From Archilochus colubris (taxonomy: Eukaryota > Chordata > Aves > Apodiformes > Trochilidae): 64,000 nucleotides of DNA. Positions within the stretch are counted from its first letter, which is position 1. Each line of letters starts with the position of its first letter. Shown piece after piece: positions 26,195 to 39,559 of this stretch. Both the position numbers and the translations under genes were made by a program. Where the stretch lies: assembly GCA_023079485.1 (NCBI GenBank), contig CM041084.1, positions 17,698,609-17,762,608 of the forward strand, in the 5' to 3' direction. The notes beneath the pieces were generated by a model. The model was not told where the DNA came from and made no database searches. It saw nothing but the letters and a program-made list of their open reading frames with translations.

Positions 26195-26260
26195 ATCCCC
26201 CCCCCCAAAAAAAAAAAAATCCACAAATCAAACAAAACAAAAATCCCCAACACCCTAAAC
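26195..26260. repeat. C-run, A-run and A/C-rich low-complexity tract
   Basis: A run of eleven or so C's is followed directly by a run of about 13 A's, then by caaa-type units. Confidence 0.85.
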
Positions 26261-29200
26261 AACTCCCAGATACACACTTTCTATGGGTTTATTGTTCTCT
26301 TACATTAACCCACTTTGGCACTCAGCCCATCTGTTCCCTCTCCACCTGCCCAGTTCCTTACCAGTCCTAGTAATCTGTGCAGCTCTACCAGTAAGCACAG
26401 ATCCCCAGAGCCAGGGGAAGATGTTTGCAGGGCCGAGCCAGTGGCACAGCCTAGGCAGCACCACACCAGTGTACTTCACACCTCTCTCCTTTAGAAGGTT
26501 CATAGCTTGGGAAAGCAGGTCTGGAAATTGCCATTCCTTCTCCAGTTTCCTTCTACTAACATTTATTTTTCAGATTCACATGTAATTACCCCCATTGTGA
26601 ACTCCCAAAGCACCAACAAGAGCTGCACAAAAGATGGGATACACCGAGTGCCTCAGCAGAAAGCAGATGGCAGTCACATCATGCTTGGAGCATCCAAACA
26701 CCATGGCTCTTAATGCACAAGGGATATTTCTGACATTGTTCCACATCATGCCTTCCCTGTGATGGCATCTGTCCATGTTTTGCCACCAGTTAAGGTCCCA
26801 CTGTGACAAGGGCCCCTCCAGAGGGGCACAGACACTGTGCAGCATAGCATTCGCCTTTGTCTCCAGCTCCAGCAATGCCAAGCAGACCTTTCAGTGAAGG
26901 AAAACTACCATGGGCTGGATCTGTAAACTGAACTATCCAAAAATAAATAATTTAACAGGGAAATAATGTAAGAAAAGATCCAAAGTATAATGGCTTGCTT
27001 TCTGAACAGATTCTTTTTAATAAGCTTAAATGTGGTTCTTTGAAGCCAGCAGTCAGTGGAGCCAATATTCCACTTCCACCAGCCCCAATGCAAGAGCCAC
27101 ATCAAGCTCACTTAAATTCAAAGGCAAACACGGAAGAGCTGCCAGAAATTCCCTCCATTCCACAGCACTCTGACAAGTGATATATAGGTGGTTGAAAGAA
27201 TTAAGACATAATTAGCAATCTTGTTGACCCAGGTCATCATCTTCTGTTCTTTAAAAAAACTCAAGCATTTCCAGGTAGTAAAAAAGCGATGTCAAAATGT
27301 CACTTTTCTGAAAACAGCAGCTGACAATTTTATACAATAAATAACATTATCTTACAGTAACAAGTACAACATCAGCAACACAGTGAAGCTAACATATTAA
27401 CACTGACAGATATTATCTCCGTTAGCTATTAATCTGCATTCTTTACAGATGGTTATTTATAAAAATTAAGCATGAAGCTGAAAGGTTATCTATGGCCATA
27501 TTAGCAAACATCTGCTTGCAATTCTGATTTCACGTTTGCATGCTATTCTTGGAAAAGCAACCATTTTCGAGAAGTACCAGATGTGACCAAGTGTTCTTAA
27601 TCGTAAAATATCCATTTTAGCAAGATAAAAATTCAGTGAGGAAGCAGGGCCAGGAAAGAAATCACATTCTCTGAAAACAGCAACTGCCTCATACTGCTGC
27701 TACTGAATACTCCAGGGGAAAAGTGTTTCTGAAGAGGAAAAAAAGCAGTTTATTAGTGTGCCACTACAGATAATTACTCTTCATTTTAAAATATGAAACA
27801 TTCAAAGGAATAAACATGAACTCAGTTTCAACTTTAAAGCACAGAAATGATGCATTACAGGAACAGAGCCACCTATTTGCTCTCAAGCAGTGGGAGTTCC
27901 ATGGACCCCTTCATTCTCCAGTGGCAGGAGCTCAAGCAGCCTTCAACAAAATGACTTTAAAGATCTTGACTTACTCCCCAAATGACCTCACCATGATCTC
28001 TAAAACAAGGAAGGAATGGTTAACTTTAAACTGGGAAGGTGTTGCAGGAGCAAGCTCTCAAGGGCACCTATCTATATGAGGGAATTAATGTAGGAGAGCA
28101 GCATTGTTCAGTTCTTTCTTCAGAGCCTCACTGTGTTTAACCTCGTTCCTAAAAACTAAAAAAAGTTTCTGAACTTTCAAAATATATGTTCATTATGCTG
28201 AATAGCTACAGTCTTTGAATGAGTAATACCATTGATCCAAAAGAAACTAGTAGATGTCAGTGTAATTGTATTACCATACAAAATATAGCTTATTTTCAAT
28301 ATTTTTTTTGCATACACATATACACATGCATTTAAAACAAATCTATATACTGTTTATAAACTACTATGGAATCCTGTCCTTGCAGAGACAGTGCTTCTGA
28401 AATTAAGGGGGAAAAAAAGATAAATTCAATAATGAAACACTGTAATGAAGGATTACAAGCTTAGCCACCAAGACTTATTGGCCTGATTTGAGGACTTTAT
28501 TACAATGTCATTTTACATAAGGGACCCTGTACAACAAAACAACATAAAAGCCAGCCAGCCACCCGCCCACCACCCCACCATCCCCATTCAGACCAACTCT
28601 GCTAGGTTTGAGAATTACTATTCTGGTGAAAACTTTGTGCAAATTTCTAAGCAAGGCACTGCACTTACATCTCTAATAAATTTTCAGAGGAACACACCAG
28701 CACGTAAAGAATCAACTTTGGGAAAACTGAGCTTCCCCAAATACTATATGACAAAAAAACTATGTTCTGTCAAACTTAATTTCAGCCTGTCAGTCTGCAT
28801 TTCTTCTACAGTTTGGGGTTTGTTTTTTGTTTTGTTTTATTTGGGCATGGGGGAGGAGCACTTGGGTTTTTTTTTTAATTAGTTCATAGATTTAATTTAA
28901 TCTCACAATGACTGAATGACAACGCTCATAACACTTGAAATAAAGCTACATGTGACAATCAAAGGCCTATGTTATTAGCTGATGCTGCTCATACAACCCT
29001 TTACGCGAGCAGCACAAATCCCAAGTATTAAATAATCATAAATTATCTACAGAAAAAGAAGTTTAATCTGGAAGACTGCTGTTTCTTAAAATATCATCTT
29101 AGATCCTTTTCATGTTCTAACTGTTCAGGAGATTCATTGAACACATGATTTACATTTTGAAGATTTCTCTGTTGGACAAAAACATTTCTTAAACAGCAAT

Positions 29201-30544
29201 TCAAATTCTCATATGACATGGCTCTTTAAGAAAAGGTAGAAGCCAGCTCCTTCAAGACACTCCTCACCCTGTAACAGAGCAGCACAGGGCATGTTCCCAA
29301 ATGACACAATGTAGAAAGCAAAGAAAGGAGACCAACAACATAATAGTCTAATGCAATGGTGAATAAAGACATTATAAAATAAAATTAAATTCTAAATGTG
29401 TTTTCTGTGCACCTCAGCTGCCAAATTTTTTCATGGCTCAGCAATCTTTGACAAGTTTTGCTTTTCATTCTCTTGCCTCATTACTTCATGTGCATTTTTA
29501 AGACTCAGATTAAGGCTCCTGGAGGGGCTTTAGGACTTTTCCTGGGACAAACATGGGCGATAGGATGGAAACAAGCACAGCAGCAATGGAGCAAACAGAA
29601 ATACCAAAAATTATCCATTTAATGAGAAAGCATTAAGCACATCTGAAATCCTTCCAAGTCTCTTCAGCATTTGTGCATTTACATGCATTTGTAAATAAAA
29701 GTACCTCTTAACATACTTTCCACTTGAAATTAATTTCTCCAAATGGAAGACGAAAGCAGAACAGCTTCCATTTTGGATATATTAAATGCTGTTTCTTTAA
29801 TGTCTCGGCACCTTTGACACTGTTTCAAGCATAAACTGAGGGCCCAGACACAAGTCACATCCACATACAAGTGGTCTATTGGTTACTGTGTACAAGAACA
29901 TCTGCATGTAGCTTTGGTTTGAAATTAGAAATCCAGTCCAAAAGTCTGCTTTCAGTAATCAGGTAAATTGTAAAGTTATGATAAACTCATCTCATTTAGG
30001 TCTCTGCTAGTCCTTAAAATCACCCATGTTGAAGAGAGCCTTTACATAGTGCCTGTTGCATATGAGAGCAAAACAAGATGTTAGACAAGTGCAAAAACTG
30101 GGGTTTCCTTTGTGGGGGGGACAAACAGAACCTCATTCAGGATTGTCTCTGACTGGCATAATCCAAAGAAGGGAAAGGATAAAGGAGACTTGTTTTTTTA
30201 AAAATATTTGCATCACTGTACTTCCTGTCTTTCCATCTTAATAATTTTCAGCTTACTCAGTGCCCTTTACAGATATTTGATCAGAATTTTGAAAATGTCA
30301 GCCATAAAAATAAAGCTAGTAAGAAAAAGTAAAACTTTATCATTCATTTAAAATTGCCAGCAACTCCAGCAGTCTGCTAGAAGCCTGCCTAAGAAAGAGA
30401 CTCTTGTTCTTGCCCTGCACACAACTCCCCACATAACCTTTGAAACCCTGTCGGATACATAAAATAGCCTTGATCCCAGAGACCCGAGAAACAAGGCCCT
30501 GCAAATAAGAGTGTTAAGCAACAGATGTCCCGTCAGGGACAAAT
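26261..30544. other. AT-rich non-coding stretch
   Basis: No gene, RNA or repeat recognised over more than 4 kb. A 125-codon plus-strand ORF at 28505-28882 contains a proline/histidine-rich start from a cca/acc run and an aromatic tail from T-rich DNA. It has no family resemblance and I regard it as chance. There is a G7 run at 30114-30120. Confidence 0.5.
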
Positions 30545-30735
30545 CCTGTCTTGTGTGTCCACTCCGAGCCGGGCGCAGCGGGCGGCGCAGCCGGGGACGG
30601 CGACAGCGACAAGGACAAGGGCAGGAGGGGCCCGGGCAGAGCAGCCACCGCCCGGCCCCGGCCCCTGCCCTCCCTCCTGTGGCCAAAACCGTCTTCAGCA
30701 GCAGCAGCTCGGTCCCCTCCCATGCCACCCCAGCC
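30545..30735. promoter_or_regulatory. Isolated small CpG-dense patch
   Basis: Within AT-rich DNA, about 190 bases become GC-rich with dense CpG: eight CpGs in 30541-30600 and six more in the next 60 bases. Words such as gggcgcagcgggcggcgc and ccgcccggccccgg resemble promoter DNA. I see no TATA box and no good donor near it on either strand, so it may be a TATA-less alternative promoter, an enhancer with low methylation, or just a GC-rich patch. ORFs on both strands (30348-30857) are compositional and not recognised. Confidence 0.5.
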
Positions 30736-32649
30736 GTAGCACACAAATCCTCAAATTTAGCGGGGGGCAGCGGGTGCTGAACCTTCCCGTGCCACAGATC
30801 TCATGTCCCAGCTCCCATTTAACATCACCCACCCAGCAGAAGTGTTTCTCCTCTTAATCGTCCCGCAAATGCGAGCGTAGGCAAAGAAACTGAAACCATT
30901 TCATTGTTGTGCTGTGAATGGTCTAATTTATTGTGAACGATACAAAGCGCTCAGAGGTCTGGTGTTTATTGAGCAATCCAGAAACCAAGCTCTGTGCCAG
31001 ACCATAAAGTGAATCCCATAAAAGATTTGGTTACATGACTTGAATAATGAAAGTACAAAAAAGCAATAGGATCTCAGTTTCTACCCATGAAGATACTTGG
31101 TTTAAAGAGAAAATTTGTAACATTTAGCATAAAGAAGACAGCATCTTGAAACCACTAAAAAAACAAAACAAAAACAAAAAACCACCAAAAAACCTACTAG
31201 TAAAGCTTCACAAGTTACCAAGAAAAGCACAGTGACCTTCATCAGGTAGACACAGAAGAAACATTTCTCATATTAGAATTATACTTTTCAAGTTAAAATC
31301 AAGTTAAATAGAATTAATATGCTGTCTGCCTCATTTAGAAACTTCTATCTATCATACTGCAACTTCATTAATAACATCAGAAAGTAATACACAGCCATGG
31401 GTTGTTAAGATACCAAAATAATGCAACTCCAGTGAAACACTTCCAGTGCATGGTTGGTGCTCTATTAACAGTAAAGCCAACATCATGCAGAAGGATCTCT
31501 CACACTTGGACTCATCCGCCTCCAAGTTTCTGGCCTCAAGCTTTCCCTCTCTGAGTTCCATCCACTAGAGGTGAAAGAGGAGTTCAGACACAAGGCTGCA
31601 TGTAGCCCCTGGCAGTTCAACAACTGTGTCATTTACCTGCTTTGAGAATAGTTAATGATGCTTATTAGTATGCTGACAGCTGATGTATCAATCATTAATA
31701 CTGATAGTGAATACAGCAGCAAACTTCACAATTACACAGAAAGATTGCATCTGCAGACAGTGAACTCAGACTCAGTGGCATTAGCACTCATTGGTCCATT
31801 TTCTCATCATTGCTCTAACACTAAAAATAGGAAATAGCTTTATGCTTTCCTGTTCCCATCAATGTTGAAGTTTTATTCACCCAGCTGCACAGTTTCAACA
31901 GGAGCCACATGAACAGCTCTCAGCAACTGAAGATACTAGGCTACAGGAGATGTGGGCTTAAATCCACCTAGGCTGAGGGATTGCTGAATGCCTTTCCCAT
32001 TTGCATGTCTTGTGATGCTGTAAGTGCTAGCTAGGGTCTGGAAGGAATAATTCCTTAAATCACCACTCACACGACATCTACTACAGAAGAGCTGTTTTAT
32101 GGCTGCAGCATACAAGCCAACTTGAAACAATACTGAAAGTGCTTCCGGCCAACCTGCTTGCCTTTTACTTAAAATAACCCAAACTATTAAAAATCAGGTC
32201 CCAATTTTCAGAGGAACTGAGGTAAGTCAACAGCTAAACACTGGCTTTTCTAGCTGCACAACACAAAGAAACAAAGCTTCAGGAACTATGTCCTGATCTT
32301 GGCCTCACATTTACAAATGGTACTTTGGACCTACTGCACACCCAATACTTGGCACTGCCTCAGATGCCCGACTCCCATGGACACAGGATATCAAACACAA
32401 CCCAAATTCGGTAGTTTTCTTCTCTTTGCACCTCCTGCCCCAGAAGGTTTTCACTTGGGTTCTGAAGGGCAAGAAATTGCCCAAGAATGTAGGTGAAACA
32501 CCTAAGCCAGGGAACTGGCCCTCTTCTTCTAAAAATCAAATTGCAAAACTTCCTATTAGGCAACACAAATAATGAAGGAAAGAACTAACACAGAAGCAGG
32601 TTAAAGAAACCCATAAAGCTATTTGCCCTGTGAGGAGAGTCAAGCAGAA
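30736..32649. other. AT-rich non-coding stretch
   Basis: No gene or repeat recognised. A strong donor-like site, ACTGAG|GTAAGTC, lies at 32221 on the plus strand without an evident exon. Confidence 0.5.
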
Positions 32650-32812
32650 ACACAGGATGCCCTGGGAGGTTGTACAGGCTACATCCCTGCAGTTTTTCCA
32701 AGACATGACTGGATCAAGCCCTGAGCAACCTGGTCTGATACCACAGCTGCCCTGCCTGTGATCAGGAGATCTTCTGAGGTCCCTTCCAGCTTGATTTATC
32801 CCATAAATCCTT
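32650..32812 (+). mobile_element. CR1 LINE, 3' fragment, diverged
   Basis: CR1 wording is recognisable but mutated: 'atgccctgggaggttgta', 'catccctgcagtttttcc', 'gagcaacctggtctgata' and 'gaggtcccttccagctt'. The tail octamers have decayed (ttatcccataaatcc). Confidence 0.8.
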
Positions 32813-35102
32813 ATAATTCATGCCACAACATGTCATGCAATTGGACCTTGATGCTATTCTAGCCTCTGGAAGGTCCTATTATGAATCTAAACACAGTTTA
32901 GTATAAACTGGTTCCATGAATAAGACTTTGTATTTCACCATTTTTGTAGTTCAATCTGGCCAAAAATACTCTGTACTATTGATAGGAGGTAATTCAAATT
33001 CTTTTGAGAATACTATCAGCTAGATAACCTTGTTCTCCAATATGATTTCTGAAGCAAAAGGCTTGAGAAACAATTCACATATAAGACACGCTATCTTCAT
33101 CCAATTTTTACCTAACACCAAATAAAATAATGAACTGTTCCTACTGGAAAGCAACCAGGTAGTAGACTGCAACTCTTCTTCTTGAGAATAGAAAAAGATT
33201 TTGTTTGCAAAGAGTCATGAAACTATGAGCTAGATTTTATGATTCTGTGATAAACATTAACTTTGCTAAATAAAAAAGGAAAAACTGCATTCATTCAAAG
33301 TCCCATATTAGGGGAACAATGTTGCCTTTTTATTGCTATCTATTACATACTCACTGAATTTCAATAATCAATTGTAATTCAGCACCATACTATCTATTTA
33401 TATCCGCTGTTCTCAGCCAACTGCAGATTAGAGAACACTCTTGAAAAGTTTGGCCAGGATTTCAGCATGACTGGCAAATGCAAGCTGGAAAGAGCTTAGG
33501 CAATTAAAGTCTTTATAATGACTATACCACCATACACAAGATTGCTAGAAATGGGACTGGATACAAGCACAGAAGTCTTACAGTTATGCTTGTATTACGT
33601 GACTCTTTCATGCTTCTCTTTGGTTTTGCTTTGCATACTACAACTATTCCATCAGTTAATAAATGAAGATGATTAGTATTACCTCCATTTTCCAATTATG
33701 TTAAAAGAGGATTATTCATAGTAAAATATTTTTTATTAGAATAAATGTGTCAAGGCAAAGCAGGTCCTCTCTAAATGCATGACATCTTCAGCCAAAGTAC
33801 TAATTGTATATTCTGTGACTAAGTAACAAATTTGCATAATACACCTTTCCATATTTCAAAATTAAGACAAATAATTCTACAAAACTTTTTCCAGAAAACC
33901 TTTCCAAGTAGTCTCCATACAAAGTCATAGCAATACAGGATAGAAAATATTTCCTAATCACAGAATTTAGACTCTTGCCAGCCAGATGCAGTTGCCAAGG
34001 TAGGGCTCATCATTACTAAAGCAGCACTCCGTCTTAACTATCTTCGACACTCCATGTTCTGTGCAACTCTAAAAAAAACTCTGTAACTTTCCCCCATTGC
34101 CATCCCAATATCCAACAGCAATGTAATGCTGAACCCTGACATACTCAGACTGATAGAGGCTCTTTTATGATTCTGTTTTATGCAACAAAAAGTTTGTTTG
34201 AACAGGAACTAGAATGCCAATTATGAAAAAAATTTAATACTGCTACATTTCAGTTTTAAGAACCCTCCTAGGTTGAAAAACTATACACAATTAGTTTCTA
34301 AAACAATTAGAAAAAGCCTAATTATAGGCAGTCTTGCTTATTATGCTGTACATTATACTTCAGCTATGCAACAAGACTGGATTTATGCAATGAGTTCTAA
34401 GGAAAGTACAGAATTAGGTAGCAATTTTAGTTATGTAGTAACACATTCCACAGCCTATAGCGATTTTGAAATTCTAAGAACACACCACAAATTGCTAATT
34501 AATAAATTAATACATATTTTGCTGTACCCCAGAAAATCTCCTTTGAGATGTGGGACTCCAGCTAGAGAGAGGTCTGTTAGAACTGCATATCCAGATGGGG
34601 GAACAGGGAGATGGAGCACACACCAGCCCCAGCTGGACCAGCACTATCATCACACCTAGTGAAGAAAGGAACAGGAGGGATGTGTGTATGTTGGGATGCA
34701 TGTTGTCCAGAACTCCGAAATCTGACAAGACTACCTTGTATTCTTTCAGAGTAAAGGGGTCCTTTAGCCAGAAGTGAAAGCAAGGCTTCCTGCTGCATCA
34801 TTGGAAAGGAAATGAACATGAGCAACAAGAAACATTGAAAGCCTCTCCCAAGATTCAGATCTCAAGAAAACTGAATGACACAAAAGGACCAGACATGCAA
34901 GCTGAGGAGTAAAATTATGACTTCTGAGTCGGAGCAGCACAGAGACATAAATAGCATCTCAGCAATAAGCAAAACCTAAAGATTTTTGTTGTGGTGGTTT
35001 TGTTTAAGTTGCATCCCTCAGACACTTAAACACACTCGCAAAGCTTGCAAAGAGTCCCTTAAAATTCCACCTTGAAGAAACACATCTTTCTAGCACACGG
35101 TC
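32813..35102. other. AT-rich non-coding stretch, possible LTR-like piece at the right
   Basis: No gene recognised. At 33231-33250 the words 'tagattttatgattctgtga' could be a bare CR1 tail but are too short to call. From about 34270 to 34870 the composition changes from AT-rich to mixed, with a 128-codon ORF and a phrase 'gagatgtgggactccagct' that reminds me of avian endogenous-retrovirus LTRs. I cannot support an LTR call because I see no matching pair, TG...CA ends or target-site duplication. Confidence 0.4.
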
Positions 35103-35236
35103 CCCAAAGAGGCTCTGGAGTCTCTATCCTTGGAGTCACCTGGACAACCAGATCTAGGTGAACTTGACTGAATGGAGGTTGAACAAGATGACCTCCAGAG
35201 ATCCCTGGAGGTCAATCTCAGCTATCCTATGATGCT
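35103..35236 (+). mobile_element. CR1 LINE, 3' fragment, diverged
   Basis: It follows the order of CR1 3' ends: 'ggctctggagtctctatcc', 'ttggagtcacctggacaac', 'gatctaggtgaac', 'tgacctccagagatccc', and a degraded tail tcctatgatgct. The ORF2 frame no longer reads through. Confidence 0.75.
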
Positions 35237-36234
35237 CTCAACCTAGGTCATACAGACTTCCACAGAGGCCCCATTTTATGTGTCACCATGCTCAAAGGTG
35301 GCACAGAAAAAAGTAACAGCTTTCCATGCATCTCATAAAAACCACCAGTGGATTTTAGTCTACACTGCATAAGAAGAAAAAACCCACAAATCCACAAATT
35401 GTACTTTAGAAAGGGACACTTTGAGGGCTAAGGTAAAAAGATGTAGAATACTAGAAAAGGAAGGAAGAGATACGAGGGAAAAAACCTATATGGTAATGAA
35501 CACAAAAGCTACGCTGTAGGGAAAAAAAGCCAACACAACCCACTCGTGACCCCTAAGATTTTACAGATTTACCATTAAATTTTACAAGCTCAAACACTGT
35601 AACAAATCATTTGGATATACCTCAGTAAGTCAGAGAAGGGTTTTCCAAGAGGTTTCCAATGGGGAGCAAAAGAGGTTTTTCTACCCCTTGCCCCATCCAA
35701 GAGACTGCAACAAAACGGGTAACAACTGATTTTAAATAAATAATAAAAATTAATTAATTTAAAATAAAAAAATAAAAAACAAAAACATCTTTGCCATCAA
35801 GGTGTGGGACCTTTGCACTGTCCCAATCCATTCTGTCCCTGCCACAAAACCTGTTTCTTCTGCTAGCATGACCCCCCACCTGGCACAAATAATATTAGCA
35901 CCACAAGAACTGCCAGCATACCTCAGTGTTAGCAGCAGATATCTCAGTGTTTTCCTTGAATTTTGTATATATGTTTGGAGTTATTTCATGCTGGCTTGGA
36001 AAAGTGACATTCCATTATTTAATGAATTCTGAGGCATTCAAGAATAGAGCCGATTCCAGCTTGTATTTAATGAAAAATGGAAGAAACACTATTATTCAAC
36101 TGTGTCAAAAAAAAAATAATATAAGAAAAAAGTATTTTTGCATGTGTAAACTATGCATACAAGTTCCCAAAAATCTTTAGTCAATACAAATCTAGTGATA
36201 CTTACAGATACTTACCCTATAAGTATTGGGGGGG
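35237..36234. other. AT-rich non-coding stretch
   Basis: No gene recognised. An AT-only patch lies at 35733-35785 (aaat/aatt units), and a G8 run at 36228-36235 directly precedes the next CR1. Confidence 0.55.
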
Positions 36235-36731
36235 GCTGATAGACAGCCAAGCTGTACCTTGAGTACTATGTGCAGTTTTGGGCACCATAGTATAAGAAGG
36301 ACATCAAAGTCCTGAAGAGGGTGCAGAGAAGGAGAATGAGGGAATGAGAAAAGGATGAGGGAACTGAGCCTGTTTGGCTTGGAGGAGACTGAGGGGAGAC
36401 CTCATTGCTCTCCACAACCACCTTAAAGGAAGTGGTAGTGAGACAGGCTCTGGCCTCTTCTCTCTAGTGACCAGCGATAGAATGAGAAGAAATGGAGTAA
36501 AGCTCCACCAGGGTAGGTTCAGGTTAGATATTAGGAAAAACTTCTTCACAGGAAGAGTGATGAGGCACTGGAACAGGCTGCCCAGGGAGGCAGTGAGGGC
36601 ACCATCCCTGGAGGTGTTCAAAAGATGGGTAGATGAAGAGCTACAATGGATAGTTTCACGGTTATGGGTTGTAGGGTGAATGGTTGGACTTGATGAACTT
36701 AGAGGTCTTTTCAACCTTGATGATTCTATAA
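36235..36731 (+). mobile_element. CR1 LINE, 3' half-kilobase with end of the reverse-transcriptase ORF
   Basis: About 500 bases from the C-terminal end of CR1 ORF2 through the 3' UTR. A frame from 36374 to 36679 still reads the characteristic [32 protein letters not shown] and [10 protein letters not shown] motifs. These belong to the region after the palm domain of the CR1 reverse transcriptase. The 3' UTR ends 'gatgaacttagaggtc', ttttcaacc and tgattctata. Upstream 'ctatgtgcagttttgggca' belongs to the same ORF. It is 5'-truncated and not mobile. The antisense ORF 36304-36714 is a shadow. Confidence 0.95.
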
Positions 36732-39488
36732 CTTACTGTTAAGCACCATGAGCAAGTCTTCACTGGATTAAGACCAAGGACCTCACCTTCTTGAGTCATA
36801 CAGGTTTAGATGTCTGATAGGACTGAAGAATATCCCTTTGCACCAAAGTACAACACATTCAAGTAAAAGCAATTTATTTTTTGCCAAATTAAAGAATCAG
36901 CAATACCTGGCTGGAAAGCAGTGTTTTAGAAGAGCCCCAAAGGCCCAAACAATTGCAGCAGACTGGAAAGGCCCTCAGCCCCAGCTCAGCAACTTACCTG
37001 CCCAGCAGGCCGTTTCTGAGGCAAAGCAGTTACCACCAGCTGCCCTTCAAATGCTCACGTTGCCAGTTTCAGTACCATTGCCAGGGCACAAATGTGTACA
37101 GACCCCATGGCAAACCAGTCACATGGACTACTTCAGCAGAAGAACCCAGGACTGAGGCAGTGCACCAAATTAATTCATCAGTCTCCAGAACTGGACTGAG
37201 CTGGTTCTGCAGTACAATCCCTCTCTACAAGCTCCAGCTTCTGCCCACCACAACAGTGCCAAACACAGGATCAGCAAAAGGAATGGTAAGTAAAATGAAC
37301 CTTTCACACTCCATCAGGTTAAGTCATTACAATTTGATAGAAGTGATGGGTCAATTAGAAAAATAAAGTCCACGTTTTTCCTCTTTCCCTACTAGCTAAC
37401 ATTAGTTCCACCCTACTTTCTCAGCTATTTCTTCAGTTCCTTTCCTCTCAGCTTGCTTTGTGTCCTTTGCTTCTTGCTTCTTTACATAGTCCTCTTTCTA
37501 AGTCCCATACTTGCCACCCATAGTCTACTTTCTCCTCATTGCTTTCTTCACTGCATGCAACTTAACTTCTAACAGTCCTCTGTAAACACTGATTAATCAA
37601 GATAATGGTTATAAAAATAAGCCACTCCTGTCTTCAAGATGTCTGTATCTATAAAACAACATTTAAGTACTTTGGTTCTCAGTACACAGATAAATTTTTC
37701 CATATGCATAGATATGGAAAAATACCACCACCAAGGGATGCAACAAAATATTTTAAAAGTGAAAATTCAACCACAACTGAGAGAAGACAAACTAGAATTA
37801 AACATCCTCATTTTCAACTCTGAGGAAAAGACAAGCCTCAAAATCATTAACTATCTCCTTCTGCTTACAGCAAGAGGTCACAGCAAATGTCAAACACAAG
37901 AGAGCCGTTCAACTAAGGGCAACCTTACAAAACCCAAACTATTACAAACATCAGCCTAGACGTCAGCCTCACCCCAACAAAACCACTGCCCAGACAGCAG
38001 CTATTACACAAGACTACACTCTAGAGAGCTGCCAAGCCTTAACCTTCAATGAGGAGAAATTAATTTATTCTCTCAAGAAAGAATTCTGCCATACCAGACT
38101 ATTAGTTTCCTTTTGAAGAGGTGGGAAAACACAGCTTGCCTTATTTTCTGATGTAGTCCTATGGACTAAATGAAAAGCTACTCATATGGAGTAACAGCAC
38201 AATTTATCACAAAACAATAAACAGAAGATTGCTATTTCACATAGCAAAAGTAGATAGACAGCATGTTGGCTATTCAGGAAATCTATCTGTTTAAAAACAA
38301 ACAAATAAAACCCCACAAAACCCCACAATGAATAAGAATACAAAGGCAATGCTTTTATGGAGGGGGAAGCATACTCCAGGAAAAAAAAAAAAAAAAAAAA
38401 AAGTAACTAGGTGCTGTAATTTTCTTCAATGGCACTTTTATTGTTGTACATTGAATGCTTTAGAAGACATAGCCAGTCTAAACTACAGCAAATTATCAAA
38501 ACAGTTTTAGAATAAATCATCTGCCATACAAGAAAAAACTGTAAGTGGTTCCAGGCACAGAAGTATTAAAAATACTCAGTACTAAAACTCCTCTTCTGTG
38601 GGTAAAGGTTCTCCAAAATCCACAACCCTGAACAATGATACAACGTTAAATCCATGGGCCCATGCACATCAGCCAGAGCTCCAGGTACACACAGTGTGAA
38701 GTCAGAGCTTGTTACTGGCTGCAGAAAGATTGGTGCACTACCAACACTGCACCCTGTACATACAACAAGACCAGCTGTGCACATAGAACTTTCTGCATGC
38801 ATTAGTTTGGGTCTTATCAAAGGCATTTTAGATTAGGTTATATTTCTTGGTAAACATACAGTTAAGAAAAAAACCAGAAGTTATTATATTTAGTCAGAGA
38901 CCTTCTAGCTTGGTCACACTATAAAGACTCATTCTTTGAGAGCTAGATGCATACTCACTACACTTTGCTTTGCACAGTTCACAAGGTCAGAAGAAAAAAA
39001 GCCTACATAAACACGGCTTTGATTTTCATTGCTAGTTTTCAGAAAGTCAGTTAATTAACAAGTTTACATCTTAATGTTTAGTAATATGCAATACTTTGTC
39101 TAATTGTCTAACTCTGCTTTCATAATAAGAAAAAGAAACCTTCCACATAACCTTCCTGAGCCACCCAAGCCAGGCTAACCATCAGCTGGTGATTTCCCTG
39201 GCAGTGCGCAGTGCTCATCTGCAGATCTCCAAGCAAGTATTTTGAAGGCATCAGGACAGAGACAGAACAAGAAATGAAAATGAATTAACAATGAGTGATG
39301 CACAAAAATACAGCACTAAACATGACATTTAAATATGCTGAGAAACTTACATGACCAACACTGCACCAGGGGCTAAACTTTGCCAAACACGGACAAGCCA
39401 AACTCAGCTATTCTAAAGTTAACAATAGTTTTGTATTAACTCCAGAAGCAGCAGAAAAAGTTAGGTCTTGGCTGACAGCAGATGATAC
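36732..39488. other. Non-coding stretch
   Basis: No gene recognised. A very strong minus-strand donor match, GGGCAG|GTAAGTTG, lies near 36995, and a plus-strand one, GGAATG|GTAAGTAAA, near 37284. The plus ORF 36953-37366 contains a C-x2-C spacing that looks faintly like a zinc finger, but the histidines are wrong. A/C-rich words (aaaccccac) lie at 38310-38327. Confidence 0.45.
38381..38402. repeat. Poly-A run (22 A)
   Basis: Uninterrupted A22 at 38381-38402. No retrocopied gene body is visible before it, so I treat it as a mononucleotide microsatellite. Confidence 0.95.
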
Positions 39489-39559
39489 CTGAGGGCACAC
39501 ACATGGGCAGAGACATACACAAAGCATCCCCCTGAGCGTCCTCCATCCTCCTACGGTCC
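39489..39559 (-). other. Candidate small exon next to the CpG island
   Basis: On the minus strand GCTGCTTTGCTCGCAG looks like an acceptor. It is followed by 71 bases with an ATG in a favourable context (AGGATGG), ending CCTCAG|GTATC. It sits about 300 bases outside the island, in the direction expected for a leftward transcript. The peptide from the ATG is short and unrecognised. The donor is only moderate. Confidence 0.18.

Noticed and set aside
28505..28882. 125-codon ORF with a proline/histidine-rich start
   Set aside because: Composition follows local cca/acc and T-rich runs, with no splice or promoter context.
33231..33250. Bare CR1-like tail (ttttatgattctgtga)
   Set aside because: Twenty bases are too few to separate from chance in AT-rich DNA.
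36304..36714. 136-codon minus-strand ORF
   Set aside because: It is the antisense of the CR1 ORF2 remnant.
36953..37366. 137-codon ORF with a C-x2-C segment resembling a zinc finger
   Set aside because: The following histidines are not at C2H2 spacing, there is no second finger, and overlapping frames are equally open.
38381..38402. A22 run as the tail of a processed pseudogene
   Set aside because: No gene-like body, and CR1, the main bird LINE, does not normally mobilise poly-A mRNAs.
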